Shown piece by piece: positions 53,747 through 64,000 of a DNA stretch of 64,000 nt. Position numbers and translations under genes: made by a program. This DNA comes from Pyropia yezoensis (Eukaryota > Rhodophyta > Bangiophyceae > Bangiales > Bangiaceae). Location of the stretch: NCBI GenBank assembly GCA_009829735.1, contig CM020619.1, positions 24,019,554 to 24,083,553 of the forward strand, written 5' to 3'. The stretch's first letter is position 1. Each line of letters starts with the position of its first letter. The notes under the pieces are model-generated. The model was given only the letters and a program-made list of their open reading frames with translations, did not search any database and was not told the DNA's origin.

Positions 53747-54978
53747 CCGGCGGCCGTCGTGTCGATCGCCGCTGCCGCTGCGGTCAACCTCACCCCCCGT
53801 CCCCCCGCAACACCGCACACTGGCGTCGCCACGCCGTTGCCGCTGCGGGGGTGTGGCCGCCGTCGACGCCGCCGCGGGGGCGGAGAACAGGGAGCTAAAA
53901 GCTACGGGGGGGGGGGGAGAGGAGGCACGGAGGGAGGGGAGGTGTGTCGGGGGGGCCACTAGGCACGGATATAGACCAGGGACAGCACGCCGGTGGGCGG
54001 GACGCACCGAGAGGGGTGGGCAGCGAGTGGCGTGCGGGCGGGGGAGGGGGAAGGAGGCGGGGACGGGGGAGGTCGGGTGCACGCGACACCCCCGGTGGAT
54101 GCGGCTCCCCCCGAGACCGCGTGGGTACACACTACGCTGGGGAGCGCGCACACAGCCCTACCCGGTTGCTCCGCACTCCACACCGGGGGGGTGCACTCCC
54201 GCAGCGCCGTGCGGTGGGGGGGTGAGAGACGGGGTGGGGGGGGGGGGGTGGGGGAGGTCACGAGCGGCGGGCGGGGGGGGCACGGAAAACGGTGGCGCGG
54301 GTGTGGCAGCGCACCCCGCGACTGTCGGGCCAGCGGCGCACCCGGCGCGCCAACGACGGCCGCCGTACCGCGCGGCGGGTCGGGGCGGGTCGGGGCGAGT
54401 CGGGTCGGGCTGGGCTCACCGGCGGCGGCCGGCCGCCGGCCCCGCCGCGGCGCCGCGCGATGCGGCCGGAGGTGCCGCCCTGCGCCGCACTGGTGTGCCA
54501 GGGGTGGGGGGGGAGGAACCCTGGGGGGGAGCGGTGGGGAAGGGCGGGTGGCAGCGCAGGGACGTCGGCGAGTCGTCCGGGTCGGACCCCAGCGTGCCGC
54601 CCAGACCCACCCCTCCCTCCTCCTCCTCCCCAGCGCCGGCGGCCCGGTTGAACCTTTCAAGATCCGCACCCAGGGCGCCCCCAGTGTAAGCGGATGTCCG
54701 CCCCCAACGGCGGATCAGCAGATCCGCGACGGGATTTCCAGACGTCGTAGTGGGGCCACTTTTTTCCTCTTTTTCGGTTTTTGTTCCACGTGTCTGGCAG
54801 GGCGCGTCTGCCGTTTTCCCCCCCTCCTCCGCTCGCCTCGCGAAGGTACTCTCTGGGTATATATGTATGTACTGTATGTACTGTACATATGTGTATACAT
54901 ACATCAGACATACATAGATACATATCCTCTGGATACCGCCCGGCGGCGGTTGCAGTGGCAGAGACGACCATTGAATTT
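53747..54978. other. GC-rich spacer ending in an AT-rich microsatellite
   Basis: Upstream of the minus-strand four-exon gene, so probably its promoter. Plus-strand frames here are Pro/Gly compositional. At 54855-54930 there is a TATG/TACA-rich microsatellite, a sharp AT-rich island in GC-rich DNA. Confidence 0.45.
54855..54930. repeat. TATG/TACA-rich microsatellite-like island
   Basis: Contains TATATATGTATGTACTGTAT, CTGTACATATGTGTATACAT and ACATACATAGATACATA. It lies about 50 bp before the left end of the inverted-repeat-bounded block starting at 54979. Confidence 0.75.
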
Positions 54979-54990
54979 TAGTGTCTATTC

Positions 54991-55445
54991 TATTGCAGTT
55001 CCCCGAATTTTGTCTCATGGATACAAGAGCAACAGCGTGACAACAAGGCCATGAGCCAACCGCGTGCTGGGTGCTCGCAGCGGACCAATAGCGTGATGTG
55101 TGGCTTGCGTTTTATCAGGCGATGATTGGCTGCAGTCGCGGCGGATCTGGTACCGAACGCTGGTTGGCCAGATAGCTGTTGTTTTCTCTCACAATCTCGG
55201 CGGATTTCCCTCTATCTCGGCCGGATCCACTCAGGAGCACAGGGAGAGCTCGCTGCTGGTTCCTGGGATGCCTGTTCCCTCTTCGATGTGGGCAGAAATC
55301 TCGAGAAAGTCTCAGATCGCAGTGTTTCCACACTAACCCGGAGCACTCATTTGCCAGTGGTGCGCCATCTGAGGCATGCCATTGGCCTGTTGAGGGTCTG
55401 TTGTTGTTGTCTTCGCCATGAGACAAAATTCGGGGTACGGTAACA
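54991..55445. mobile_element. MITE-like element related to 16793-17259
   Basis: The ends share a perfect 20-bp inverted core (CCCCGAATTTTGTCTCATGG at 55001-55020, complement at 55416-55435) inside longer degenerate arms. The interior aligns with the element at 16793-17259: 'TGATTGGCTGCAG', 'GAAAGTC.CAGATC' and 'GAGGCATG.CATTGG' occur in the same order. The ends have diverged more than the interior. Confidence 0.75.
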
Positions 55446-55640
55446 CTGACCGCCTCATTTGAGGCGATTGGACTCATTTGAGGCGGTTTTTGGTTGCCAT
55501 TTATCGAGGTCTTCCGCTCGTCGGAGAAGAATTCTCACGCCAGAAATGGACTCAGCGCAGTCTGTTTGCCCTAGGGGGAAACTGCGGGACCCCAAGGACG
55601 ACAAAGAGTCATCAGTAGGCGACTCTTTTCGGCGCCGCAG

Positions 55641-56063
55641 ACGCGCGTTCCGGCGTGGCAGCGAGCACAAAGATCGCTGTAGAGAACGTCCAGCTGGCCA
55701 TCCAGTACCTTCCTCCTCTTGCCCGTCTCTGCAGTCTTCCCCACCCGCCGCGCGTGTACCCTTTCCCAGTGCCTCCGTTTGCATCATTTTTCCTTTTTGT
55801 CGAAGCCAACCTCCCCCGATACTCCCTCTTGATTCCTGTCTTACACCACGGGGAAAGGCGCGACCGTCGGCTATGCCTGCCACGGTCGCCACCTTTGTGC
55901 GCTACTCCATGCTTGCACTGCCTATTTCTCTCTCCCCGCCCGCTCGCCTCCGCGGCGCAAGCACTCCATGGCCCCTCCCCCCGGCCTCCCGCGCTCCAGC
56001 TGTGGCACCCCCCCGCCACCCAACTACCAAGGCCTCGTGCAGCCCAACACGCTCGCGCAGATG
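55641..56063 (+). pseudogene. possible TAF9-like histone-fold gene fragment
   Basis: After a plausible acceptor (CGGCGCCGCAG at 55630-55640) the frame reads 'DARSGVAASTKIAVENVQ', then LAIQ. This resembles the last histone-fold helix of TAF9, a TFIID/SAGA subunit ('DDVKLAIQ' in the family). Downstream in the same frame 'FLFVEANLPRYSLLIPVL' recalls the family's F-x-F-x4-PR-x2-LL segment. In another frame 'GTPPPPNYQGLVQPNTLAQ' (to about 56063) recalls its conserved APNYQL end. A donor GT lies at 55705. Upstream exons are not found; a MITE sits there instead. Either exons with unassigned introns, or a captured, frame-broken copy. Low confidence. Confidence 0.3.
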
Positions 56064-56470
56064 CGGTGACACGTCACGCCCACGTCCCCCTCTATGGACG
56101 GCCCCACCCCCACGCTGACGACATTCAGACGAGGGCCGCCGCCGCTCCTGCTGCCGACTCTTCGCAGCAGCCGCCACTGCCGCGGTCTTGTGCACTCTTG
56201 GCTCGCGCCCCACAGGGGGGAACGGCGCCAATGGCGACTCTCCACCGCTGGAGGGGAAGAGGAGAGGTTGAAGGCGGTCTCACTGTTGTTTGGGACGGGG
56301 GCGGCCGCGAACTGCGGCATCTGCGTCGCGCATGAGCGGGTCCATTCTTTCACGCGCCGCCCTGGCCGCAAACCCACCGCACCCCTCCATTTCCTGCTTC
56401 TCCCCCCCCCCTCCGTCTCTCCTCGTGTACTCCCGCCCCACCTCCCCGCCCCCCCCAAACCCCTTTATAG
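56064..56470. other. region after the TAF9-like fragment, coding status unclear
   Basis: A plus-strand frame continues to 56335 with fairly normal composition ('HVPLYGRPHPHADDIQTRA') and could be a frameshifted continuation of the fragment before it. No other feature was seen. Confidence 0.25.
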
Positions 56471-56584
56471 TGCGTCCCGTAAAAAGTGGACGTGCAAGTG
56501 TCGTGATCATGTCAAAATATCGGCCACTGGACCAATCAAACCCACACTGCACGACCTGTGCACGTCCACTTTTTACGGGACGCA
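56471..56584. mobile_element. 114-bp MITE with perfect 26-bp inverted ends
   Basis: 56471-56496 (TGCGTCCCGTAAAAAGTGGA then CGTGCA) is the exact reverse complement of 56559-56584. Outside, TATAG and CAATA keep partial symmetry, so the true ends may extend a few bases with a TA target. The 62-bp interior is AT-richer and contains a CCAAT motif. Confidence 0.9.
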
Positions 56585-57426
56585 CAATAACGCGGCCTGC
56601 CTGCTGGCGGTCTCCCAGCAGCCGCGTTAGGGACATCCTCCGCCCTCGTGCAACCCTGTAGCCTTTCACGCCGCCCCACGAGACCTGTTGTGGCCCATCG
56701 GCCTGGCAAACTGGCACGGCCGGGTCGCATTTTCCCGTACGCGGTCGACGGGTGGTATGCTGGATCCGCCGTTCCCACCGCCGCCGCTGCCACCCCCGCT
56801 TCCGCCGCCCCTGCCACAGCCAGTCCCCGCCGCACAAAGGGAAGGGGAGGGAGTGGGGAGTGTCCCTAGCGGGAGAGAAGCGGGGGGAGGTGGCCAGGGG
56901 GGGCTGCAGGCAGAGCGGAAGCTGTCTGGGGAGGGTACCGACAGCCTGTTCTTTGTCAGACGTGTCAAAATCGGCGATTTCCGGTGATCCAGGGGGAGCC
57001 TCATTTGAGGTTCGAGGTCGCCTCATTTGAGGCGAATGTGCAGTAGAATAGACACTAGACGTCAACCAAGTCCTTTGAGGACCTCAAATGCGGTCCGCGG
57101 AAGGCAAGACCTCCCAGGACGAGAAATGCGACATGCAGAAGACGTCCTCAGACCCAAAAAAACCCCATGAGACCATCGGGGCGATCAGGAGCTCCTGTGA
57201 GTCACCTCTGTGTGAGCTTTCTGTCATGACATGGTCCAGCATAAGTTTTACTGACGTGTCGCGAAGACCTGTTTATATATCCATTTTAGCCCCGCCTTGC
57301 CTGCCAAGATGTCATTGGGGTTCCAATTGCACAAGCGCCACCAGTGTTCGCTGACAGTGTCTGGCACTGGTGCGCTTCTTTGTGTCAGGTGAATGGACCC
57401 GCCTCCCCTCCCTTCTGTGGCCCCAG
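56585..57426. other. no supported gene
   Basis: Short Pro/Gly frames; one plus-strand frame at 56757-56987 encodes a Pro run and nothing recognisable. Includes the right boundary of the inverted-repeat block at 57044-57057 and the presumed upstream region of the next gene. Confidence 0.4.
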
Positions 57427-58192
57427 ATGGGAGAAGTGCGCGGGGGGGGGGGGGGGGGGACGGGGGCGAGACGGGATATCCGCCGCCGCGGCCTCCCCCG
57501 CCTGCCGCCGCCACCGCCGCCACCCTCCCTGCCGGTGACGGCCGCCGCGGGTGCGCGCCCGCCGGCCGCCGCGGGTTGCCCGCCGCCTCCCACTGCCGGC
57601 GGGGCTCTCTGCCCGCAAGGACGCGCCGGGTTCCGCCGCGGTGCTGGGCCGTTGCCCCCCGTATCCCCCATTGTCGGCGATGCAGCACTGGCGTCGCTGC
57701 CGCCGCCGTCGCTGCTGCTGAACCCCCCGGGCCGTCTTAGCTGCTGGCGCTGCTCGGGGACCGGATGCTTTGGGGGGGGGGGGGGGCGGTGCTCCCCGGG
57801 CGTGCGCGAGCAGGTTGAACGACACGCGTTCAAGGTGTATTGCCGCCCTGTCAGCTGGTTTGGGCGCCTGGCGTGCTCTTTTCTTTTTTTCTTTTTTTTT
57901 CGCAGTGGTGGAGATGGCCCTCGGGGTCGAGTGGGTTGGGCCCTGGGACGATTGGGGGTGCTGCCCAGCTGGTGGCGGGTGGTTCTGTGCTGCGACTGAC
58001 GCATCCGTGAGTGTGTCCTCGCGTACGACTGGCGGTGCTGCAGCTATTTTGTGTCCTGCGGCCATCCCCTTTGTATCCGTCCTTCCCCCCCTGTGTTCAC
58101 TTCCTTTCGCTCCCCACCCCCCTCATCTCCCCTTTACAGGTCAAGACCTCTTCGTGGAAAGATGAGCCGGATCACCCTCCTCGCGCGCCCAG
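57427..58192 (+). CDS. predicted spliced gene, first three exons, unknown product (3' end unresolved)
   Basis: Exons 57427-57834, 57906-58006 and 58140-58192. Introns of 71 and 133 bp have GT-AG ends; acceptors 'TTTTTTCGCAG' and 'CTCCCCTTTACAG' have strong T/C tracts. Exon 1 encodes a Pro/Ala/Arg-rich leader, then 'SCWRCSGTGCFGGG', a single CxxCxGxG motif like one repeat of a DnaJ-type zinc finger, and 'REQVERHAFK'. Exon 2 adds 'GTIGGAAQLVAGGSVLRL'; exon 3 joins in frame to give 'GKMSRITLLARP'. A further donor (GTACGT) follows at 58193; if unused, a TAG at 58198 ends the protein at about 189 aa. No next exon is convincing before the foldback element at 58583, so the gene may be cut by it or by undetected exons. 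Confidence 0.45.
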
Positions 58193-58200
58193 GTACGTAG

Positions 58201-58582
58201 CTGGGAGGGGAGCAAGCCTGTGGGTCCGGGGGGGTGCCGGAAGGTGCGCGGTTGGGGGGCGGGCTTATCAGCGATGGCGGGAGAGCTGGTGGGTGGTGTC
58301 ACGTGGTATCCTGGAGGGTGTGTACAAGTGGGCGGTGGAAGGGGAGAAGGGTCGCGCCCATGCAGGAAGCTGACATGCTGCCAGTCCCCGTTGCTGTCTC
58401 TGTTGTGGCTGTGCGATGTGCACGACTGTCTTCTCTGTTTGCCTATTGTCGGCGACCGGAACCACTGCAATTCGCTCCATGTTTTTCACGCACTTCAACC
58501 CCTTTTGAAATGCAACAAATGCAGTGCAATGTTTGCATTTCAGCTGCACCACAGAGCCGTCCAAGTCACGCGGGACAGCGAT
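58201..58582. other. no supported gene between the spliced gene and the foldback element
   Basis: A possible acceptor (GACATGCTGCCAG near 58385) could begin another exon, but its frame yields nothing recognisable. Composition becomes AT-richer from 58400, consistent with entry into repeat DNA. Confidence 0.35.
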
Positions 58583-59218
58583 TATGGCCGATTTCTGAAG
58601 AATGATGAGATTCATAAGGGGGCTCACAGCCGGTCACAGCAGCATTCCACCGAAGTACCGATGCTTCCCCCCTTCCCATTGGCTGCCGCTAAATCGCGGC
58701 AGCAGGTATCGCATACGTCTCATCCGATTCGGCGCTCGTCGCCGGACCCCTCTCCGATCGACTTTCCAGGGCTGTGCTCGAGTGACGGATCCCCCTCAGA
58801 ACGGGAAATTAACTGGCACAGTACTCTGTGGTGGCCCCCTGTGAGCACGTCACAACAGCCCGTACCTGCTGCAAACCCGTCCGAGCAACTGCAGGCTACT
58901 TTGTACTGGCCAATCAGCGCCCTAGAATCGGCCTCATTTCGCGGCACCTGGCCTCGGACCGATGCTGTGAGCCCCTGACAGCAGTCCTCTGCAAGACTGG
59001 GCCGGTCTGTGCGGACGGGAGATTTTTCGGCCGGTCTCACATCAAGGCAGCACACGGATGCGACACGGATTTGCGGTGCTGGATGTGGTTCGGCCAAGGC
59101 CGCGGGCACCGCCGGAGAATTCTTGTCGCCCAGAATGCGTGCGCACTTGGCGCCTGTTCTGGGAGATCCTGCTGTGAACCCCCTTACGGAACTGATCATT
59201 CTTTGGAAATCGGCCATA
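58583..59218. mobile_element. foldback-type element or inverted repeat with 48-bp core arms
   Basis: 58583-58630 and 59171-59218 are inverted complements at 41 of 48 positions, including TATGGCCGATTTC, AAGAATGAT and TAAGGGGG. Weaker similarity extends outward to about 58490 and 59285. The 540-bp interior has no coding frame with a domain. It resembles a degenerate foldback or MITE-like element. Confidence 0.6.
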
Positions 59219-59701
59219 TGCAGCCGCGCGTACAACGCGATGCAGTGCGAACTGCGAAGAAAACATAAAGTTTAAATTTGAGTCGGTGGAACCTTTCGAG
59301 CGGCACACGCGTGGCAAGGATCATCACCGCACGCTGGCGCGCCGCACCGATTGACACCTGTTGACACACCCCTGGATCTGGCCTAGGAGCCCGATTTTCC
59401 CCCATTGATCCCCCCGCTTGGAAATCCGACACGGCCCGACTCGGGCCCGTGCACGGACGCTGCTGAATTATCCGTTTGCGTGACTTTAACCGAGTTTCTT
59501 GTGCTTCTCGAAGTAGTGCTGTACATCATTTTGGAACGTTGCAGCAACTACCGCAGCACTTATTCAAATCATGTACACCTCTACTGCTGCAGACAAACTC
59601 CTGTCCCACATCTCCGAGATTTTCCTTGGGGTCCTCCCGAAGCAAGTCTTGTAAAATCTGTGTTGTCAGTTTGCTTGCCTTGGACTTGAACCCAAGACAC
59701 A
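59219..59701. other. untranslated leader region of element B
   Basis: The 480 bp before gag should contain the 5' LTR and primer-binding site of element B. However, I find no copy of the LTR-like start TGTAAGGATT seen at 19930, so the 5' LTR is missing, outside the matched region, or truncated by the foldback element. Confidence 0.4.
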
Positions 59702-60571
59702 ATGGATGCACCAATCCCAGGGGGTATCAACCCGGCCAATCCGGGCTCGGGCTCGAACGCACCGACCAATGAAGCCTGGACCCAGCTTAAAGCGTTTGTC
59801 ACGCCAATGAGCGAACAACTCGAGGCTCACAAGATGGAAGTAGTGGACGCTAAGCAGCAACTGTCCGAAGCCAAGGCCAGGGCCACTACTAGTGGCATGA
59901 AATCCGCGAGGCCGAACAAACCCGTGGCTTTCTCCGGTGAACCCGGGACGGTTGAAGCGTGGTGCTCGCATATGGATTTCTATGTGCTGTTGAGTGACCC
60001 CGACGATGCGTGCAGTATCGCTTGCGCCTTCCTCGACGGTGAAGCGCGCGACTGGTGGAAGGTCTACAGTCAGACTACAGCTGTCCCGAACTGGGAATCT
60101 TTCCGTTCTGCGCTAGTCCGACGTTTCAGTCCACTAAACAAGACACAAGCGGTCCGAGACAAGCTGCACTCGTGGCGCCAAGTCAAAGACGTCGGAACGT
60201 TCAACAGGTTGCTTCTGAGCGTCCTCTTGGACATCCCTGACGTCACGGAAGCCAAGAAGATTGACCGCTACACCCGAGGCTTGAAGCGGGAGGTCTGGCA
60301 GGCTCTTCGTCTCAAGACCTACTCAGATCTTGAGTCTCTCATGACTGACGCTTTGCGCGCGGAGGCTGCCAAGGCTGGTGCCTAGACGCACCTCGGCGGC
60401 ACATCTGCGAAGCCGTCCACGACGAGTGTCATTCCCATGGATATCTCCAGCATCAAAGTCGAGAAACTCGCGCCTGAAGAGCGTCAGCGCTGCATGCGTG
60501 AAGGTCTCTGCCTCCGCTGCCGTGAGAAAGGACATATGGCCAAGGACTGCTCAAAAGGCCAGCGAAACTGA
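59702..60571 (+). pseudogene. gag of chromodomain retroelement B, with one in-frame stop
   Basis: ATG 59702. The capsid-like domain is well kept ('PVAFSGEPGTVEAWCSHM', 'EARDWWKVYS', 'WESFRSALVRRFSP'), typical of Ty3/gypsy gag. A TAG at 60383-60385 ends the frame early; the same frame continues to a zinc knuckle ('CLRCREKGHMAKDC', CX2CX4HX4C) and a stop at 60569-60571. Reading of the knuckle therefore requires passing the stop, a likely C-to-T change. The pol frame overlaps the end of gag in the -1 frame. Confidence 0.88.
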
Positions 60572-63481
60572 AGCAGCAACCGTCATCAGACCCGGTGCCA
60601 GACGCTTCTTCGGTTCCTGAAAACATGTCGTCACCATTGGAAGGCCCGCGTCTCGGGCTTCTGCTTTCTACTGCCTCTGTCAATGGACATCTTGCTAAGG
60701 TGCTGTTTGACGACGGATCTCCCATTAACGTTGTATCAAGGCGCCTCGTGAATACCCTGAATGTGACCACAAAAGAAACGGACTTCGCGGCTAACATGCC
60801 CGATGGCCGCGCCCACGTCCTCCCAGAGACCTTTGAACCCTCAGAGATTCACATCGGTCCATACCAAGAATGCCTTCGGTTTGCTGTATGGGACCTAAGT
60901 GCGTACGACATCATCCTCGGAAAGAAATGGCGTGACGACGAGTACGTCAAAATCAACAACAAGAAGAACAAGATCTCCTTTAAGTTTAACCACAAGAACA
61001 TCTCCATCACTGCCACCCTTGAGAAGCCCCATGTCCTGATTAGTAGGCAACGCCTCGCCAAGGATCTTATCCAAAAAGTTCCTGTCTTCGCCATCTACCT
61101 GCAATCCGAAGATCTTTCCAGCACCTTTGACATCAATGCAATCAAGATGGGAACAGCTGAAGACAAGAATGACGTCCAAGCGATTCTCAAGGAGTACGCC
61201 GACGTCTTCCCAGAAGAGCTTCCGGATGGACTTCTTCCTGAACGCAGTCACAAACTTAGCGTCAAGCTTACGGAGGACGCTCAGCCACGTCGCAGTGGCA
61301 TTTATCGCCTATCTGAGTGGGAACTCGATGAACTCAAGACACAACTTGCAGCCCCCATACGAAAGGAGTTCATCAAACCAAGCGCCTCACCGTGGCGCTC
61401 CTCTGTACTCTTTGCAGCGAAGAAGGACGGTGGATGGCGAATGTGCATCGATTATCGAGCATTGAACAAGGCCACTATCAAGAACGCATATCCCTTACCA
61501 CGAATTGACGACATCTTCGACCAACTACGAAAGGCCAAGTACTTCACGAAGATCGACCTCCGATCAGGTTACCACGAGATCCGGCTTGACCCTGATACAA
61601 TCCCGCTGACGGCGTTCCGAGCAAAATACGGGTTCTACGAGCTTACTGTGCTACCCTTTGGGATAACAATTGCCCCCGCGGTCTACATGAACCTAATGAA
61701 TGACATCTTCCGACATTATCTCTTCGATTTTATCTGTGTCTACCTCGACGACATCATGGTCTACAGTGAAAATTACGAAGATCACCTTAAGCACCTAAGG
61801 CAAGCCCTGGACAAGTTGCGAGAGCATAAGCTCTACGCCAAGCTCAGCAAATGCCAATTTGCTCGAACAACTGTGGACCACATCAGCCACGTCATTTCCA
61901 ACGAAGGTTTCTCTATGGAGGACTACAAGGTCCAAGCCATTAGATCATGGGCAGCTCCACAGAGCAAAAAGGATGTGCAATCCTTCCTCGGCATGGTCAA
62001 CTTCTATCGTCGATTTATGGAGGGAATGGCATCCGTGGCTGCACCACTCACAAGGCTCTCTGGGAACGTCGACTTTGAATGGAACTCTGACGCCCAGAAG
62101 GCTTTTGAGCAACTACAAACCCTGACGACAAGTGCACCAGTACTGAGGCCATTCGAAAAGAGGTACCCAATCTTTGTGTCCACAGATGCCAGTGGGTATG
62201 CTGTTGGCGCTGTCCTTGAACAAGATGACGGAAAAGGACGACGCCCAGTGGCCTACTTCTCATTGACGCTGAACATCCACGAACAGCGCTACAGTATCCG
62301 GGAGCGCGAACTGCTAGCAGTAGAACAAGTCATTCGACACTGGCGCTGCTACTTCCATGGAAGACCTTTCGAGGTGCACACCGAACATGAGTCCCTAAGG
62401 TACCTGACAACCCAAGAAAAGCTCAACGACCGCCAAGTCTAAGTGGTTGGAGCTGTTGGAGCAATTCGATTTCAAGATCATCCCCATCAAGGGCACATCC
62501 AACCCCGTAGCTGATGCCCTTTCGAGGCAACCAGAAGACGCCCCCGACAAGCACGCTCCCAATCAAGATCTCCTTAGTCGCGTGCTAACCAAGACCACCG
62601 AATACCTACCCAAGAAAACTGAAATCAACAACCTCACAACCATAAGCCAAAGTGATCAAGACCTTGCCACCCTAGACCAAGAGTACAACGCGGACCCCGG
62701 GTTTGCCGACCTTGTCGAAGACCCGGTATCTCCCTGCCGGCTTCACATGAGGTTGTTGAAACGAGGTGACCGTACGTGCATCCCCGGTGGTACTCTACGT
62801 CAGAGACTACTCCATGACTACCACGACATCCCAAGCCAAGGGCACATGGGAGTCATGAAAACCATCAACGCTATTGCTTCCAAATACTACTGGAATACGA
62901 TGCGGAAGAACATCCAAAGATACGTACAATCATGTGATTTGTGCCAGCGAAGCAAGGCTGGCACCCATTCACCTCTCGGTCACCTCAAACCATTGGATCC
63001 ACCGAACCAACGATGGGCAAGTGTCTCCATGGACTTTACCACCCCTCTCCACTGACCCTAAGGGGCCACAATGGCATTTACGTCATTGTAGACCGACTGT
63101 CGCAGATGATTCGACCAGCACGAAAGAAGTCCGACTGTACTGTACCAGTCGTAGCGCAACTCTACCATAATCACGGCTACCGTCATCACGGTCTACCATC
63201 CGATGTTGTCTGCGACCGAGACCGTATCTTCTTCTCCAACTTCTGGCAGTCGCTCACCGAAATTCTCAACGTCAAGATCAAGGCATCTTCGGCCTATCAT
63301 CCCCAGACGGACGGACAAACCGAGATCATGAACAAGAAAATTGATGAATTCCAGCGAATCTTCGTGAACCATCACCTGGGTGATTGGGACCTCTTCCTTG
63401 TTGCTGTAGAAGTAGCTTACAACCGGTCACCCAATGCTGTCACGACGTACTCCCCATTCTTCCTGAACTATGGGTTTGAAC
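60571..63481 (+). pseudogene. pol of element B: PR-RT-RH-INT, two frameshifts, cut by element X
   Basis: Protease region 'VLFDDGSPINVVS' has DDG where the family usually has D[ST]G. Reverse transcriptase: 'MCIDYRALNKATIKNAYPL', 'FTKIDLRSGYHEIRL', 'VYLDDIMVYS'. RNase H: 'VSTDASGYAVGAVL', 'YSIRERELLAVEQVIRHW'. A frameshift at about 62440 puts the connection and the integrase finger ('HDYHDIPSQGHMGVM', 'CDLCQRSKAG') in another frame. A second at about 63050 shifts the catalytic core ('VVCDRDRIFFSNF', 'YHPQTDGQTEIMNKK'). The frame stops at 63481 where element X is inserted; the missing chromodomain end has its counterpart at 19953-20550 (-). Not functional. Confidence 0.92.
63474..63481. other. 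8-bp target duplication (one side) of element X
   Basis: GTTTGAAC, identical (as complement) to 20543-20550 at the other outer edge of the other copy of X. It lies in the pol codons for 'YGFEP'. Confidence 0.65.
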
Positions 63482-64000
63482 CAGGCCTGATCAAGGGTAT
63501 CGCGCCAAGGGTACTACCCGGGTATCAAACAAGGGTATCTGAAGTACTCTTGACCGAAATCGAAGCCTCGCCTGATACACAGTACCGTTTCAGCCAAGAG
63601 TATCAGATACCCATTGCACAGATCCTCAAGGGTACCAGGAGGACTTAAGTCAGAATTTAGTTCGGCAGCAAGCATTTCACTGCTTGGACGTGGGGTGGCG
63701 CCGTTTTGAAACGATTGTTCGTGGGGTGGCACCGTTTTGAAACGCTCGGACGTCCGGGCGCCGTTTTGGCCAGACGCGCCGCTTCTTTGTTCCTGCCGCG
63801 TTGGTCAGAAGCCTCCTTGCAAACCACCTGCCCATCAATCACGACGCGCCACTACGTATCCCTACGTGGGAGCCTCCGAGGCCGACGTCTGGTCCAGTTC
63901 AGGGTTACAGTCGTCCCAGGCTGTTCCTGACCAGGACCCAGGGGTGGTACGAAGGCTCCTTTCGCTGGCACACGTGATGCCTCCGTGAGGACCAGCCCAA
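63482..64000. mobile_element. hAT-like element X, second copy, truncated by the window edge
   Basis: Begins CAGGCCTGATCAAGGGTATC and is the inverted copy of 21588 down to 21070, base for base with no net indel. I saw two substitutions. It is inserted in pol of element B. Its far end lies beyond the window. Confidence 0.85.

Larger units (their letters stand above)
54979..57057. mobile_element. 2.08-kb block bounded by a perfect 14-bp inverted repeat
   Basis: TAGTGTCTATTCTA (54979-54992) and its exact complement TAGAATAGACACTA (57044-57057) face each other. CTCATTTGAGG motifs lie toward both ends: 55453-55464 and 55472-55483 on the left, 56999-57010 and 57021-57032 on the right. Inside are a MITE (54991-55445), a 114-bp MITE (56471-56584) and a possible gene fragment (55641-56063). 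It may be a composite transposon that carries captured gene sequence, or a host gene bracketed by chance by related MITEs. No target duplication was identified. Confidence 0.45.

Noticed and set aside
53316..54689. 457-codon plus-strand frame
   Set aside because: Pro-rich antisense shadow of the four-exon minus-strand gene and its GC-rich upstream region.
59219..59701. 5' LTR of element B
   Set aside because: No sequence here matches the TGTAAGGATT LTR start found after the polypurine tract at 19931-19942; no direct-repeat partner in the window.

Overview
This looks like nuclear DNA of a GC-rich, intron-poor eukaryote. The best guess is a bangiophycean red alga (Porphyra/Pyropia type). That is an inference from very GC-rich reading frames, Ala/Gly-rich proteins, long poly-C and poly-G tracts, few short GT-AG introns, and a gene set of a large organellar-type PPR protein, a secreted alpha-carbonic anhydrase and a ZTP29-type ZIP transporter. 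No tRNA, rRNA or CRISPR array was seen.

Layout. 1-16 kb is a gene zone: PPR protein (1553-4900 +), a low-complexity protein (5737-7701 +), a single-pass membrane glycoprotein (8593-10536 -) and an Ala-rich multi-pass membrane protein (about 13522-15768 +). 16.8-47 kb is a repeat zone. It holds MITE-like elements, the 3' end of a chromodomain Ty3/gypsy element (B, minus strand) joined to a 1038-bp hAT-like element, a complete but decayed LTR retrotransposon (A, 27000-37414), an 842-bp tandem duplication, and a 2.07-kb TA-target transposon inserted in a repeat whose empty site survives near 46.2 kb. 47.5-58.2 kb is a second gene zone: alpha-carbonic anhydrase, a ZIP transporter with one intron, a four-exon minus-strand gene (52122-53746), a possible TAF9-like fragment inside an inverted-repeat-bounded block, and a three-exon start of an unidentified gene. 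From 58.6 kb to the end there is a foldback element, then the 5' part of chromodomain element B (gag and pol, broken), interrupted at 63482 by the same hAT-like element, which runs off the window.

The ordinary genes show no operon-like linkage. The carbonic anhydrase and the Zn-type transporter are neighbours on the same strand, but joint function is only a guess. The most unusual object is element A. Between its integrase/chromodomain and its polypurine tract it carries a long antisense reading frame (36454 to 34082, about 790 codons, three in-frame stops) with a TATA-like site upstream. I do not recognise this protein.

Start codons were chosen as ATG by inspection; several long open frames begin upstream at GTG or TTG and were trimmed. 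Splice sites were assigned by eye from GT-AG signals and frame continuity.
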